A stretch of DNA of 64,000 nt, from positions 3,029,001-3,093,000 of the forward strand of contig NZ_CP073748.1 of NCBI RefSeq assembly GCF_024398035.1, written 5' to 3'. Made by a program: the position numbers and the translations under genes. Positions 1 to 9,998 of this stretch are shown here, piece after piece (position 1 is the first letter of the stretch; each line of letters begins with the position of its first letter). This DNA comes from Kordiimonas sp. SCSIO 12603. Lineage in GTDB: Bacteria; Pseudomonadota; Alphaproteobacteria; Sphingomonadales; Kordiimonadaceae. The notes below the pieces were generated by a model that was not told where the DNA came from, did not search any database, and saw nothing but the letters and a program-made list of their open reading frames with translations.

Positions 1-1423
1 GGTTACCCGCCAGCTTCTCACGATTTCGGCCTAAAAAATCCCAATAGAGGTAATTGAAAGGGCAAGCATCTGTTCCATTCTTCTTGCTCACTTTATAGGA
101 GCAGTTACGGCAATAATCAGACATTTTGTTAATGTAACCACCGCCCGCCGCATATGGTTTGCTGGCAAGATAACCACCATCAGCAAACAAAATCATGCCG
201 GAAACATTGGGCAGTTCCACCCATTCATATGCATCAGCATAAACAACCAAAAACCACTCATTCACCTCTCGTGGATCAATCCCTGTAAGAAGTGCGAAAT
301 TACCAAGCACCATCAACCGCTGAATATGATGCGCGTAGGCGTTTTCTTTGGTTTCTGTAACACACTGCCTTAAGCAGTTCATTTTAGTTTGAGCTGTCCA
401 GTAAAACTCTGGCAACTTACGGTCCGCATTGAAGAAATTCTCGCCGGCATACTCCGGCATCTTAAGCCAGTAGATACCTCTGATATACTCCCGCCAGCCT
501 ATAATCTGGCGAATAAACCCTTCCACCGCATTAAGCGGGGCTTTCCTCTCGGCATCAGCATTTTCAGCCGCTTTGATGCACTCAAGTGGGTTTAACAAAC
601 CACAATTTAAATAGAAGCTTATGTGGGAATGATACATCCACGGTTCTCCCTCAACCATGGCATCTTGATAATCCCCAAAATTCTTAAGCCGCTCTTCTAT
701 GAATAGCCGGAGAACCTCTAGCGCCCCTTCACGGGTAACAGCGAAATAGAAAGGCTCAAGGTCACCAAAATGGTCAGCAAACCGCTTACTGACCATCTCA
801 ATAACCTCCGCGGTTATTTCATCAGGCTCACCATAATATGGCTTTGGGATATTCAGGCCTTCTTTTGGTGGCTTTCGGTTTTCAGCATCATAATTCCACT
901 GCCCCCCGGCTGGCGCACCATCATCCATAAGCACGGAATACCGCTGCCGCATTTCCCGGTAAAAATATTCCATCCGCAACTGCTTACGACCACTAGCCCA
1001 GATTTCAAAGTCTTCTGGTGACCGCAGAAAGCGAGTATCACTGCGTATTTCAACAGGAACCGAAAGATCATTTCCCCAGCTTTTCATATCCTCAAGAACA
1101 CGGTATTCACCGGGGAATGTTGTTACCACACAGTCAAGACCAGCATCACTGAGTGCACGGGAAACCTCCCCTTTCAGCGATCCTGTATTATCCGCATCAT
1201 CAAGCTTGATATAACGAACCTTGTAACCTTGTCCCGTCAGTTCAGCCGCAAAGTGGCGCATAGCTGAAAAAAGAAACGCAATCTTCTTTTTATGATGCTT
1301 CACATAAGTGGCTTCATCCCATACTTCGCACATCAGAATTACATCACGGGATTTATCCCAGCCTTCAAGGCATGAGATTTGATCAGATAATTGATCGCCA
1401 AGGATTACTCTGAGATGTTTCAT
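1..1423 (-). CDS. Cryptochrome/photolyase family protein, FeS-BCP type (partial, C-terminus off window)
   Basis: Reading leftward from an ATG at 1423, the frame stays open to the window edge (about 474 residues). It starts MKHLRVILGDQLSD, typical of the bacterial PhrB-like (6-4) photolyase family, which uses light and FAD to repair UV photoproducts. Late in the protein there is a Cys pair (MNCLKQC) and then a YCRNC...C cluster, matching the spacing of the cysteines that hold the [4Fe-4S] cluster in this family. The conserved GWREYIRGIYW and WVELPNVSGM segments near the FAD pocket are present. The last residues lie outside the window. The family call is from recognition of the translation; the exact lesion repaired is inferred. 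Confidence 0.88.
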   Translation of the reverse strand, partial: MKHLRVILGDQLSDQISCLEGWDKSRDVILMCEVWDEATYVKHHKKKIAFLFSAMRHFAAELTGQGYKVRYIKLDDADNTGSLKGEVSRALSDAGLDCVVTTFPGEYRVLEDMKSWGNDLSVPVEIRSDTRFLRSPEDFEIWASGRKQLRMEYFYREMRQRYSVLMDDGAPAGGQWNYDAENRKPPKEGLNIPKPYYGEPDEITAEVIEMVSKRFADHFGDLEPFYFAVTREGALEVLRLFIEERLKNFGDYQDAMVEGEPWMYHSHISFYLNCGLLNPLECIKAAENADAERKAPLNAVEGFIRQIIGWREYIRGIYWLKMPEYAGENFFNADRKLPEFYWTAQTKMNCLRQCVTETKENAYAHHIQRLMVLGNFALLTGIDPREVNEWFLVVYADAYEWVELPNVSGMILFADGGYLASKPYAAGGGYINKMSDYCRNCSYKVSKKNGTDACPFNYLYWDFLGRNREKLAGN

Positions 1424-1475
1424 AGCCTTGTGTACGGAATAATTACCCCTTCAGATGATCATTGGGTATAAAGAA

Positions 1476-1501
1476 AAAGCCGCGGCAACCACCGCGGCTT
1501 T
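1476..1501 (-). terminator. Intrinsic terminator after the acyl-CoA synthetase gene
   Basis: A perfect 10-bp stem (AAAGCCGCGG / CCGCGGCTTT) with a 6-nt loop. On the minus strand it is followed by a T-rich run, and it sits just past the stop of the leftward gene at 1529. Confidence 0.85.
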
Positions 1502-1528
1502 CTTATGCATCAGATCAGTTCACAAGAA

Positions 1529-3154
1529 CTAGGTGCCCGGTAGTTTATAGTCCTTGAACTGGTCACGAAGGTCTTTCTTGGAAATCTTACCTGTTGCTGT
1601 ATGCGGCAGTTCTTCAACCGTCACCACATCATCTGGCATCCACCATTTGGCGATTTTACCGTCCAAGTAAGCAAGCATTTCTTCCTTGGTTACCGTCTGG
1701 CCATCCTCTTCCACAATACAGAGAAGTGGGCGTTCATCCCATTTCGGGTGGTAAACACCAATCACGCCCGCTTCAGCGACACCAGGGTGCCCAACAGCTT
1801 CGTTTTCAAGGTCGATAGAGCTAATCCACTCACCACCAGACTTAATTACGTCTTTCGCGCGGTCGGTGATTTGCATAAAACCGTATTCATCCATCAAGGA
1901 TACATCGCCTGTATCGAACCAACCTTCATCATCGAGGGCTGTTTCACCGGAGCGGTAATATGATTCCACAATCCACGGGCCACGCACCATCAGGCGGCCT
2001 GATGATTTGCCGTCCCACGGCAGGTGATTACCATCATCATCCTTGATAGCCATCTCAACACCAAGAACCGGACGTCCCTGCTTACACTGCACATCCAGCT
2101 TTTCTTCGTTGCTAAGTTCAGCAACAGCTGAGTTTTCACTGCCTAAGCTACCTAACGGGCTACATTCTGTCATACCCCACGCGTGGTTCACACGTACACC
2201 GTAATCATCCTGGAAGGTTTGGATCATGCTACGCGGTACAGCAGAACCACCAATGGTCACATCCTTCAGCTCACCACAGTTAAGATCATTTTCTTTCAAG
2301 TAGCGAAGCATCTGCATCCATACAGTCGGCACAGCCGCCGTCATCGTCACTTTCTCGCGGATCAGCAGCATATGCAGTGTTTCTGGGTCATGATGAGGGC
2401 CGTTGAGCACAAGCTTCGAACCAGCAGCCAATGCCGCATAAGGAATACCCCAAGCATTCGCATGGAACATAGGCACCACTGGCAGAATAACTGTGTGCGC
2501 GCCGATGCTCAGAACATCTTTTTGAAGAACGGTCAGCGTGTGCAGGAAGTTAGAACGGTGTGAATATAGCACACCCTTCGGGTTGCCTGTTGTACCGGAT
2601 GTGTAACAAAGTCCGCACGCCGTATTTTCATCAAGCTGTGGCCATTCATAACTACCGTCTTCTGCTTCAACAAACTCTTCATAGCAGATCACGTTCGGCA
2701 AGCTGGTTTCTGGCATATGCTCACGGCCAACCATAATCACATAATGTTCGATTGTTTCCAGCATCGGCGCCAGCTTTTCAATAAGCGGCACAAACGTTAC
2801 ATCAAGGAAGAGGATTTTATCTTCCGCATGGTTCATGATGTAAATAAGTTGCTCAGGGAACAAACGCGGGTTCACTGTGTGTGTCACGCCGCCCATACCA
2901 GAACCTGCGAACCACAGCTCTACATGGCGGTGTGTGTTCCACGCCAGTGTTGCTACGCGGTCACCTTTTTCAATACCTAAACGCTCCATCGCCTGCGCAC
3001 ATTTGCGAGCGCGAAGAGCAAGATCTTTGAATGTATAACGAAATTCGCCGCCTTCCGGCAACATAGAAAACACTTCACGGTTTGGGTGATTAACTTCACC
3101 GCTTTCTAACAGTTTGGAAACCAACAATGGCCAATTCTGCATCTGTCCTAGCAC
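1529..3154 (-). CDS. Fatty-acid/acyl-CoA synthetase (AMP-binding, FadD/AlkK-like)
   Basis: 541 residues, full length for the adenylate-forming acyl-CoA synthetase family, which activates a carboxylic acid with ATP and joins it to CoA. The AMP-binding P-loop [11 protein letters not shown] is at about residues 184-194. The HAWGMTE adenine-binding motif, the TGD motif ([12 protein letters not shown]) and the C-terminal [11 protein letters not shown] and TATGKISK lysine motifs are all visible. The closest recognisable type is the medium/long-chain AlkK-like group, but chain length cannot be read from sequence. The start is a GTG at 3154 with GGGGAGGA just upstream; an internal ATG four codons later is less well placed. 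It is a single gene with its own terminator. Confidence 0.88.
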   Translation of the reverse strand: MLGQMQNWPLLVSKLLESGEVNHPNREVFSMLPEGGEFRYTFKDLALRARKCAQAMERLGIEKGDRVATLAWNTHRHVELWFAGSGMGGVTHTVNPRLFPEQLIYIMNHAEDKILFLDVTFVPLIEKLAPMLETIEHYVIMVGREHMPETSLPNVICYEEFVEAEDGSYEWPQLDENTACGLCYTSGTTGNPKGVLYSHRSNFLHTLTVLQKDVLSIGAHTVILPVVPMFHANAWGIPYAALAAGSKLVLNGPHHDPETLHMLLIREKVTMTAAVPTVWMQMLRYLKENDLNCGELKDVTIGGSAVPRSMIQTFQDDYGVRVNHAWGMTECSPLGSLGSENSAVAELSNEEKLDVQCKQGRPVLGVEMAIKDDDGNHLPWDGKSSGRLMVRGPWIVESYYRSGETALDDEGWFDTGDVSLMDEYGFMQITDRAKDVIKSGGEWISSIDLENEAVGHPGVAEAGVIGVYHPKWDERPLLCIVEEDGQTVTKEEMLAYLDGKIAKWWMPDDVVTVEELPHTATGKISKKDLRDQFKDYKLPGT

Positions 3155-3378
3155 TATATCCTCCCCACTAGAAACTTCCTCCGATAAAACAATAGGCCGT
3201 GCAGATGTAAATTCAAATCCAATCGTACTGTTTTTTGAAATTTGTCCTTACGGCCTTATTGCCTATCGCTTCCTATGGCGAGTATCTGAACATTTATCAG
3301 ATTATGGTGCAAGCATGAGTTTACATAGCGCAGCATTTGATATGCTACGGAGAATGCCGGCTTTTAACAGAAAATTTC

Positions 3379-3837
3379 TTAGCGAGAGATTTTAACCTGC
3401 TGCGTTTTACCGTTCGTACGGTTCACGATAAGCAGTAAATCTTCACCGTCTTTTGTACGGAAACGAAGCAGAATTTCATAACCAGACAACGAAGAAGAGA
3501 TCAGCTCTGCCCCTTCTGGACGCTCAACTACAAGACCATCATAATTAATGGCATATTGAGAACCCGGTACAAACACGTTCTTTTCTGGTGTAGCAATCTG
3601 CCCAGCAGCGTTATCTAGAGCACTTGGGGTAGAGATGACTGCCTCTGAAACAAGCTGCTCTTCTTCAGGCTTTTTCTGATGGTCACCTGCAATAATTTTC
3701 ATGATGATCAGGCCAAGCATACCCACGATGCCAATACCCAGAATTACCACGACCATAATCAGCCACAGCGGTGCTTTTGGAGCTTCCTCTGCATTTTCTG
3801 CATTCTCAGGCGTGACATTTTGAGTATCTGAAGTCAT
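3379..3837 (-). CDS. Small single-span membrane protein of unknown function
   Basis: 152 residues. An acidic N-terminal tail (about 1-22) precedes one strongly hydrophobic helix (about 23-50, LWLIMVVVILGIGIVGMLGLIIM). A probably periplasmic or cytoplasmic soluble part of about 100 residues follows, with a beta-rich look (YEILLRFRTKDGEDLLLIVNRTNGK). It resembles short alphaproteobacterial DUF proteins (possibly DUF6476), but that assignment is from memory. It is divergent from the pseudouridine synthase gene with only 11 bp between start codons, so the two share a promoter region. A GGAG lies upstream of the ATG at 3837. Confidence 0.72.
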   Translation of the reverse strand: MTSDTQNVTPENAENAEEAPKAPLWLIMVVVILGIGIVGMLGLIIMKIIAGDHQKKPEEEQLVSEAVISTPSALDNAAGQIATPEKNVFVPGSQYAINYDGLVVERPEGAELISSSLSGYEILLRFRTKDGEDLLLIVNRTNGKTQQVKISR

Positions 3838-3848
3838 AACAGGTCTCC

Positions 3849-4829
3849 ATGAACGACTTACACGAAATACAAGTTCCAGCAGATAGTGCTGCTACACGGC
3901 TTGATAAGCTGCTTGCAGACGCAATGCCAGACATTTCTCGCTCACGGCTCAAAGCACTTATCAAAGAAGGCAATATTAGCCTGAACGGAAAAGCTGTCAC
4001 AAGCCCATCTGCAAAGGTAAAAGCAGGCGAGATATATTCTATCACAGTCCCCGAAGCAGAAGATGCTGAACCTCAGGCTGAAAACATACCGCTCGATGTG
4101 ATTTTTGAGGATGATCACCTGATTGTGGTGAACAAACCTGCAGGCATGGTGGTGCATCCTGCGCCCGGCAGCCCAACAGGTACACTTGTGAATGCCCTAT
4201 TGCATCACTGTGCAGGGTCTCTCAGCGGTATTGGCGGCGTGAAGCGCCCCGGTATTGTGCACCGTATTGATAAGGAAACCAGTGGCCTTCTGGTGATGGC
4301 AAAACACGATAAGGCCCATAACGGCCTTGCAGAACAGTTTGCTGACCATAGTATCGAACGCAAATACACAGCGGTGTGCAGAGGTTTTCCAAATCCGCTT
4401 AACGGCCATGTAGAAGGGAACATTGCCCGCCACCCTGTTGACCGCAAGCGTATGGCAGTTGCTGAAAACGGCGGCAAATGGGCCAAAACCCACTACCGCA
4501 CCATCAACACATTCGCGCAAGCAGGTCATGCTATCGCCACTGAAATTGAATGCCAGCTGGAAACAGGCCGCACGCATCAGGTACGCGTTCATATGGCGCA
4601 TATTGGCAATCCGCTGGTAGGTGATCCGGTTTACAACAAAAACAATAAAGTTTCCGCGCAGGTTAAAGGCAAACCGCGTGCAGCGCTTCAAAGCTTTAAC
4701 CGGCAGGCACTTCACGCCCGCTCGCTTGGTTTTATTCACCCTATTGAAGGTAAGCTCTTTAAATTTGAGAGCGAATTACCATATGATATGAAGGAACTAC
4801 TTGAAGCGCTGGATGCCTATCGGGTTTAG
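3849..4829 (+). CDS. rluD: 23S rRNA pseudouridine synthase, RluA/RluD family
   Basis: 326 residues, normal RluD length. The N-terminal S4 RNA-binding domain spans about residues 14-70 (TRLDKLLADAMPDISRSRLK). The catalytic domain has the HRIDKETSG motif with the catalytic Asp at about residue 141, and the GRTHQVRVH motif of RluA-family enzymes further on. These enzymes convert uridines of 23S rRNA (helix 69 for RluD) to pseudouridine. RluD rather than RluC is inferred from the S4 domain, the length and the position next to rpoH, an arrangement common in alphaproteobacteria. The start is the ATG at 3849, within the short divergent region shared with the small membrane protein. Confidence 0.87.
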   Translation: MNDLHEIQVPADSAATRLDKLLADAMPDISRSRLKALIKEGNISLNGKAVTSPSAKVKAGEIYSITVPEAEDAEPQAENIPLDVIFEDDHLIVVNKPAGMVVHPAPGSPTGTLVNALLHHCAGSLSGIGGVKRPGIVHRIDKETSGLLVMAKHDKAHNGLAEQFADHSIERKYTAVCRGFPNPLNGHVEGNIARHPVDRKRMAVAENGGKWAKTHYRTINTFAQAGHAIATEIECQLETGRTHQVRVHMAHIGNPLVGDPVYNKNNKVSAQVKGKPRAALQSFNRQALHARSLGFIHPIEGKLFKFESELPYDMKELLEALDAYRV

Positions 4830-4885
4830 CGTATAATAAGCGTGCAGTTTATCTGGCGTATAACAAAGTTGCTGTGAGGATTTTT

Positions 4886-5779
4886 ATGTCACAAAGTAAT
4901 TTGCCTACCTTGTCCCCTGAAGGAAGCCTTTCTTCATACCTTCAGGAAATTCGCAAATACCCAATGTTAGAAGCTGATCAGGAATATATGCTCGCCAAAG
5001 CATGGGCTGAGCATGAAGACAGTAAAGCTGCGCGCACTATGGTAACAAGCCACCTGCGCCTCGTAGCTAAAATTGCTATGGGTTACCGCGGTTACGGCCT
5101 TCCGGTTGCTGACCTGATTTCCGAGGGTAACGTAGGCATGATGCAAGCGGTGAAACGCTTTGACCCAGAAAAAGGTTTCCGTCTGGCAACATACGCAATG
5201 TGGTGGATTAGAGCCGCTATTCAGGAATATATCCTTCGTAGTTGGAGCCTGGTTAAAATCGGCACAACTGCCGCTCAGAAGAAACTATTCTTCAACCTGC
5301 GCCGCCTTAAAGGCCAGATTTCCGCAGTTGAGGAAGGTGACCTGACGCCTGAGAATGTAACTAAAATTGCTGAAAAGCTAGATGTTGCGGAAGATGACGT
5401 GGTTTCCATGAACCGCCGTATGAGCGCGCATGACCACTCCCTGAACGCTCCCCTTAAAGCCGACGCTGAAGGAGAATGGCAGGACTGGCTGGTTGATGAA
5501 AACCCCGATCAGGAAACGATCGTTGCGGATAACGAGGAACGGGACCAGCGCCTCAAGTTACTTACGGATGCTATGGAAAATCTGAACGAACGTGAACGTC
5601 ATATTCTTACAGAGCGCCGTTTGGCGGAACCTGCTAAAACGCTGGAAGAATTATCCCAACATTATGGTGTAAGCCGCGAACGCGTACGCCAGATTGAAGT
5701 GAGGGCGTTTGAAAAAGTGCAAAAAGCCATGCGATTGGCAGCTTCAGAAACCGGGATGGGCAATCTATCATCCCACTAA
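4886..5779 (+). CDS. rpoH: RNA polymerase heat-shock sigma factor RpoH (sigma-32)
   Basis: 297 residues from the ATG at 4886, which has GTGAGGA 6 nt upstream; an in-frame GTG at 4874 overlaps that ribosome-binding site and is less likely. Sigma region 2 (about 50-115, including the YAMWWIRAAIQEYILRSW segment) and region 4 (about 225-285, with the SRERVRQIE helix-turn-helix) are clear. The RpoH box QKKLFFNLR at about 131-139 distinguishes sigma-32 from other group 3 sigma factors. It directs transcription of chaperone and protease genes. It lies 56 bp after the pseudouridine synthase gene and ends in its own terminator. Alphaproteobacteria often carry more than one RpoH, so its share of the heat-shock response is unknown. 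Confidence 0.95.
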   Translation: MSQSNLPTLSPEGSLSSYLQEIRKYPMLEADQEYMLAKAWAEHEDSKAARTMVTSHLRLVAKIAMGYRGYGLPVADLISEGNVGMMQAVKRFDPEKGFRLATYAMWWIRAAIQEYILRSWSLVKIGTTAAQKKLFFNLRRLKGQISAVEEGDLTPENVTKIAEKLDVAEDDVVSMNRRMSAHDHSLNAPLKADAEGEWQDWLVDENPDQETIVADNEERDQRLKLLTDAMENLNERERHILTERRLAEPAKTLEELSQHYGVSRERVRQIEVRAFEKVQKAMRLAASETGMGNLSSH

Positions 5780-5782
5780 TAG

Positions 5783-5807
5783 AAAAGCCGGGTTTAGCCC
5801 GGCTTTT
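5783..5807 (+). terminator. Intrinsic terminator after rpoH
   Basis: AAAAGCCGGG / CCCGGCTTTT, 10-bp stem with a 5-nt loop and a T run on the plus strand, 4 bp after the rpoH stop. It is nearly symmetrical, so it may also stop leftward transcription from the converging gene at 5811. Confidence 0.9.
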
Positions 5808-5810
5808 TAT

Positions 5811-6374
5811 TTATCTCATTGATTGTTGAGCTTGCTGTTGCTGCTCTTCCTTGTCACCAAGCACTTCGTGCCCCCACAGTTCCACAAGCCCCTGCTTCTG
5901 TGCATTCAGTTTCTTGAGCTTATCTTGTGCCATCGCCTGTAAAAAGAAAGCCGCAGCCCAAGGGCCAAGGTAAATCAAGGCATGCCCAAGAACAGCAGCA
6001 CCCCACATCACCAAGATATTAATCGGATCAAATAAGATGTCCGAGATCAAGTGTGGCTGACTAAGTACCGTGTTGAACTTGAACAGAACCCCGGTAAGAT
6101 TGGCAAAGGCAACACATTGTAATTTAGCAGATTTATGCTCACCGCTGACCGTAAAAGCCATCACGAATGTAGGCAGCATTCCCGCACCAACCAGCATCGC
6201 CAATTCTACTTTAAAAAAGGCAAGTCCAGTAATCAGCATAATAAGCAGAGGTGTTACACCACTATATTCCTGATTGCCTCTTCTTCGGCGTCGACGAATA
6301 GTTTTTTTTGGTGCATCCACACCTTTTGCTGCACCCTTAACATTTTTCTTCAGTGCAGGGGTCTTCTTAGCCAT
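5811..6374 (-). CDS. Small multi-span membrane protein with Arg-rich N-terminus, partner of the kinase-like protein
   Basis: 187 residues. The N-terminus is strongly basic (about 1-33, including IRRRRRRG). Hydrophobic segments follow at about 40-58, 60-77 and 113-145, and the C-terminal cytoplasmic-looking tail is Gln-rich (KEEQQQQAQQ). I do not recognise a family. It starts 2 bp after the stop of the upstream kinase-like gene, and its GGTAGG ribosome-binding site overlaps that stop, so the two are almost certainly co-translated and likely act together at the inner membrane. It contains no visible enzymatic motif. Confidence 0.75.
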   Translation of the reverse strand: MAKKTPALKKNVKGAAKGVDAPKKTIRRRRRRGNQEYSGVTPLLIMLITGLAFFKVELAMLVGAGMLPTFVMAFTVSGEHKSAKLQCVAFANLTGVLFKFNTVLSQPHLISDILFDPINILVMWGAAVLGHALIYLGPWAAAFFLQAMAQDKLKKLNAQKQGLVELWGHEVLGDKEEQQQQAQQSMR

Positions 6375-6376
6375 AT

Positions 6377-8407
6377 CTACCTACCTCCAAAAAACGTAAA
6401 GAAACTGATCGTTACCAAACCAAAAAATGCAATCATACGAGCGGCCTGATAGCCACGCTTACGCGCCATGATATCTGTTGGCAAAATCTTACGCATCAAC
6501 TTGTTTTTCTCACGCTCAAGCTTACGGACCACATTGGTCGCTTGAGAAAACTCTCTAGCATCAAGAGCTTGTGTTTGAGTAAGCTTGATATCCGAAATAA
6601 GTTTGGCAATATCGCCAGATTTCTTAAGCTTCTCAACAGCAGTCTGTACCTGCTCTCTTCGTTTTTTATTTTTGAGTTCACGGATAGAAGGTGCCAAGCC
6701 ATCTACCAGTTTTTCACACAAGTGCGGCAACGCTTCTAACTTCAATCGTTTCTGCAACAAACCAAAGAAATCAGCTGTCAGTGTATTAAATTTAGCCGGA
6801 TTACTCTGAGATGCTGCCAGATTATTAAACTCACGCTCAAGATCCGTACCATGCGCTGCACAAAAAGCGGCCACATGGCGGTCCAGTAAAATATTTTTAC
6901 CGCCACCTACTGAAGAAAGCCTGTCAAGCGCCCTCATTAGCTGTGTTAAAGAACCAATCCAGACACTTTCAAAACGTGAACTAACACAAGGCATAATAGG
7001 ATTGAGTTCATAAAGAACCCGCTCCATACCACGACCAAGTTGTTTGCTGGGGCCATGATCCAGCGCTTTTTTAATGCTAACAGATTGTACCGCAAAATTT
7101 GGATTTCGTTCCGCGACAATTTCAGTAAGCGAATTAAGGATTTTCGCATCAAATATCTCTGATGCCGAAGTCATTGTTTCTCGATCATCACGCGAGAAAT
7201 ATTCAGCAATCAAGCCAGGAAACCCGGAAATATTCAGCGCCATTCCTTTGTAGTAAACCGGGCCTGTTGGGTGCAGGAACGAACATACCCGTGACACCAT
7301 GAAATGGTCATCTGACCTTGGTCCACCATATCCTTCTTCAGGTTTGACGTTGATTACCTTTTCCAAACGCTCTGTCATTATTTCATCACGAAGTGAAATC
7401 TGCGTCCATGCCGGAAAATCAATAGATTTTAAAAACTTGGCAGCATCAAGAGGGTTACGACCTAACGCATCAGCGAGCAACCGACGCTCCACATAAGCTA
7501 CCCCCATAAAGGTAGTAGGCTTGTTCATTGTCCATGTGGTCATGGTTGTCCGTTTGGGTTTCCCAACCCCTTCAAACCAATCAAGAATATCTTCAGCACT
7601 CCAGCGTTCATCTAGCGCATCAGCCATCAATCCTTTGGTTAAAGACCCCAAAGCCCCAGGCATTTCCTGACCACCGGCCAATGCCCAGTATGACCCCTGA
7701 TTTACCCGAGCCATCATCAGGCTGTCTCGACTACGATTTTTCAGTAGATCTTGCCCAAAGTACAAACACAGTAATGAAGCACCTAATTGGTAGAAATCAG
7801 CATTCACATCACCTTCACCGCGACAGCTTTGGTCAGCGAATGCTAGTTCGAGAGGCTCCAGTCCCGTCGGCAGTTTGTAACCGGCAGGAAAGCTATAGCT
7901 TTCTCCCAGCACAACTTCATCACTGCCAGGCTCGGCAAAGTACATGTTTGTTGGCGCAATATAACGGTGGACCAAACCGCGCTTATGCAGCTCAGCCAAT
8001 GCCTTCAAGAGAGAAAGTACAACATTATGTCTAAGCTTATTCGGATTAAGCTCAGGATTTAATGTGCCATCAGGCGACAATAATGCGCCGCCTGTAGGTC
8101 TTTTAAAGATAGTTACAAGGCGCTGTTTACGCCCCTTAACATCAACATTCATTAAACCGCGATCAACCGGGTTTACCGCGTTCGCTATCGGTCGCGATTT
8201 TAAGCTTTTATAAAATTCATTCCTGATAGGTACAGTGGGGTGATGTACGAGCCCATACAAAGCAACGTTGGGCTTCTCTTTGTCTTTCACCTCAAAAGCC
8301 AAACCACCATGCGAATTAAATTCCAACAATGGGGCTTTGGCATTTAATACATACCTATCGCCAAATGCCGTCTGCCCAGACGGTACCGGCGTTTTCTCTC
8401 CACTCAA
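6377..8407 (-). CDS. Membrane-anchored protein-kinase-like protein, probable pseudokinase
   Basis: 676 residues from a TTG at 8407 with AGAGGAA upstream. Residues about 16-285 follow a Ser/Thr kinase fold: the segment ALAELHKRGLVHRYIAPTNM (about 137-155) aligns with the HRDxKxxN catalytic loop, DFYQLGASLL (204-213) with the conserved DxxxLG helix, and DERWSAEDIL with subdomain XI. However, the HRD aspartate is Tyr (HRY, 147-149), the DFG position reads GES (168-170), and no VAIK-type lysine is evident around residue 50. Catalysis is therefore probably lost. A long helical region of about 370 residues follows, ending in a single hydrophobic helix (about 656-673) that would anchor the protein with its body in the cytoplasm. 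It forms a two-gene unit with the small membrane protein just downstream. Its function is unknown. Confidence 0.75.
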   Translation of the reverse strand: MSGEKTPVPSGQTAFGDRYVLNAKAPLLEFNSHGGLAFEVKDKEKPNVALYGLVHHPTVPIRNEFYKSLKSRPIANAVNPVDRGLMNVDVKGRKQRLVTIFKRPTGGALLSPDGTLNPELNPNKLRHNVVLSLLKALAELHKRGLVHRYIAPTNMYFAEPGSDEVVLGESYSFPAGYKLPTGLEPLELAFADQSCRGEGDVNADFYQLGASLLCLYFGQDLLKNRSRDSLMMARVNQGSYWALAGGQEMPGALGSLTKGLMADALDERWSAEDILDWFEGVGKPKRTTMTTWTMNKPTTFMGVAYVERRLLADALGRNPLDAAKFLKSIDFPAWTQISLRDEIMTERLEKVINVKPEEGYGGPRSDDHFMVSRVCSFLHPTGPVYYKGMALNISGFPGLIAEYFSRDDRETMTSASEIFDAKILNSLTEIVAERNPNFAVQSVSIKKALDHGPSKQLGRGMERVLYELNPIMPCVSSRFESVWIGSLTQLMRALDRLSSVGGGKNILLDRHVAAFCAAHGTDLEREFNNLAASQSNPAKFNTLTADFFGLLQKRLKLEALPHLCEKLVDGLAPSIRELKNKKRREQVQTAVEKLKKSGDIAKLISDIKLTQTQALDAREFSQATNVVRKLEREKNKLMRKILPTDIMARKRGYQAARMIAFFGLVTISFFTFFGGR

Positions 8408-8601
8408 GCGTATTTCCTCTCACATCCGCTGTGGCTTATAAGCTGTACCCCAAACAACGTATAAGTAGATTATATCACTAAGGAATTGCGTTCTTGTAGA
8501 TCAATCCAATTATTTCAACAACTCTCAAGCATTTGTCGGAACCCAGATCAATCCGCTTCCACTTACTATAAAAACACTAGTCGGGTTAATTTTTCCACAA
8601 A

Positions 8602-8635
8602 AAAAGCCGCCTAACCAATGGGTTAAACGGCTTTT
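8602..8635 (-). terminator. Intrinsic terminator after purA
   Basis: AAAAGCCG / CGGCTTTT outer stem with an inner, slightly mismatched CTAACC / GGGTTA extension and a T run on the minus strand, 21 bp past the purA stop. The rest of 8408-8656 is AT-rich, with no open frame or clear motif beyond the kinase-like gene's ribosome-binding site. Confidence 0.82.
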
Positions 8636-8656
8636 TATTAAAAATCTAGGGTTTTT

Positions 8657-9946
8657 CTACTTAAAAGGGTCTTTTACAAGTATAGTATCATCACGCTCAG
8701 GACTTGTTGAAAGCAACGCCACAGGCACCCCGATAAGCTCTTCAATACGGCGGATATACTTCACTGCTTTTGCAGGAAGGTCTGCCCAGCTACGCGCACC
8801 AAATGTTGTTTCATTCCAACCTTCTAGCGTTTCATACACTGGCTCAATGTTCGCCTGATCTTCCATACCGTACGGTAGGTAATCAATTACTTCGCCATTA
8901 TGCTTGTAGCCTACACAAACTTTAAGTTCTTCAAGGCCGTCCAGTACATCAAGCTTTGTAAGCGCGATACCAGTAACACCACCAACAGCAAGGCTCTGGC
9001 GAACAAGAACAGCGTCAAACCAACCACAGCGACGGCTACGACCTGTTACAGTACCAAACTCGTGGCCTTTTTCACCAAGGAATTGGCCAATTTCATTTTC
9101 CTGCTCTGTCGGGAATGGGCCGGAACCAACACGTGTTGTGTAGGCTTTAGTAATGCCAAGAACGTAATCTAGGCTATCAGGGCCAAGGCCTGTACCGCCA
9201 GCCGCCTGTCCAGCGATTGTGTTGGATGATGTAACAAACGGATATGTACCGTGATCAATATCAAGAAGTGTACCTTGCGCACCTTCAAACAGAATACGCT
9301 TACCTTCTTTTTCAGCGTCTTCAAGTGTACGCCATACATTGTTCATGTACGGAAGAATCTCACCCGCAATCTTCATAAGATCGTCAGTAATCTCTTTCGC
9401 ATCGATTGCGTCGTGGCCAAGACCTTTGCGAAGAGCATTATGGTGCGTCAGCGCTACTTCAAGGCGCGCTTCCACAAGCTCACGAGACTGAAGATCGCAA
9501 ATACGAAGTGCCCGGCGACCAACCTTATCTTCATAAGCTGGGCCAATACCACGGCGTGTTGTACCGATTTTAACACCCTTTGTTGCGTCTTCACGAAGCG
9601 CATCAAGCTCACGGTGATAAGGCATAATCAGCGTAGCGTTTGCAGCGATCTGAAGTGTTTTAGGGTTAATCTCAACTCCCTGACCACGAAGCGTATCGAT
9701 CTCTTTGAGAAGCGCCCACGGGTCAACAACAACACCGTTACCAATAACACTTACTTTACCGCCACGTACGATACCTGATGGTAGTAGTGATAGCTTATAA
9801 ACATTACCGTCGATCACAAGAGTATGGCCGGCATTATGACCACCTTGGAAACGTGCTACTACTTCTGCACGCTCACAGAGCCAATCAACAATTTTGCCCT
9901 TGCCTTCGTCGCCCCATTGGGTACCGACTACAACAACGTTGCCCAT
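8657..9946 (-). CDS. purA: Adenylosuccinate synthetase
   Basis: 429 residues, standard length. The enzyme joins aspartate to IMP using GTP, the first committed step to AMP. The N-terminal [11 protein letters not shown] phosphate-binding loop (about 8-18, with the catalytic Asp at 13), GHNAGHT, the [15 protein letters not shown] loop and the C-terminal SRRCGWFD and TSPERDDT motifs are all intact. It is the last gene of the leftward serC-serA-hisZ-purA cluster, 52 bp after hisZ, and is followed by a terminator. Confidence 0.97.
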   Translation of the reverse strand: MGNVVVVGTQWGDEGKGKIVDWLCERAEVVARFQGGHNAGHTLVIDGNVYKLSLLPSGIVRGGKVSVIGNGVVVDPWALLKEIDTLRGQGVEINPKTLQIAANATLIMPYHRELDALREDATKGVKIGTTRRGIGPAYEDKVGRRALRICDLQSRELVEARLEVALTHHNALRKGLGHDAIDAKEITDDLMKIAGEILPYMNNVWRTLEDAEKEGKRILFEGAQGTLLDIDHGTYPFVTSSNTIAGQAAGGTGLGPDSLDYVLGITKAYTTRVGSGPFPTEQENEIGQFLGEKGHEFGTVTGRSRRCGWFDAVLVRQSLAVGGVTGIALTKLDVLDGLEELKVCVGYKHNGEVIDYLPYGMEDQANIEPVYETLEGWNETTFGARSWADLPAKAVKYIRRIEELIGVPVALLSTSPERDDTILVKDPFK

Positions 9947-9998
9947 GCCAAATTCCCTTCAAATAAGATTTGCCTCTGCTTACATTCCACTGAGAGGC

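Noticed and set aside
3806-4045. Minus-strand frame overlapping the start of rluD
   Set aside because: Overlaps the N-terminal S4 domain of a clear RluA-family gene and has no own motif.
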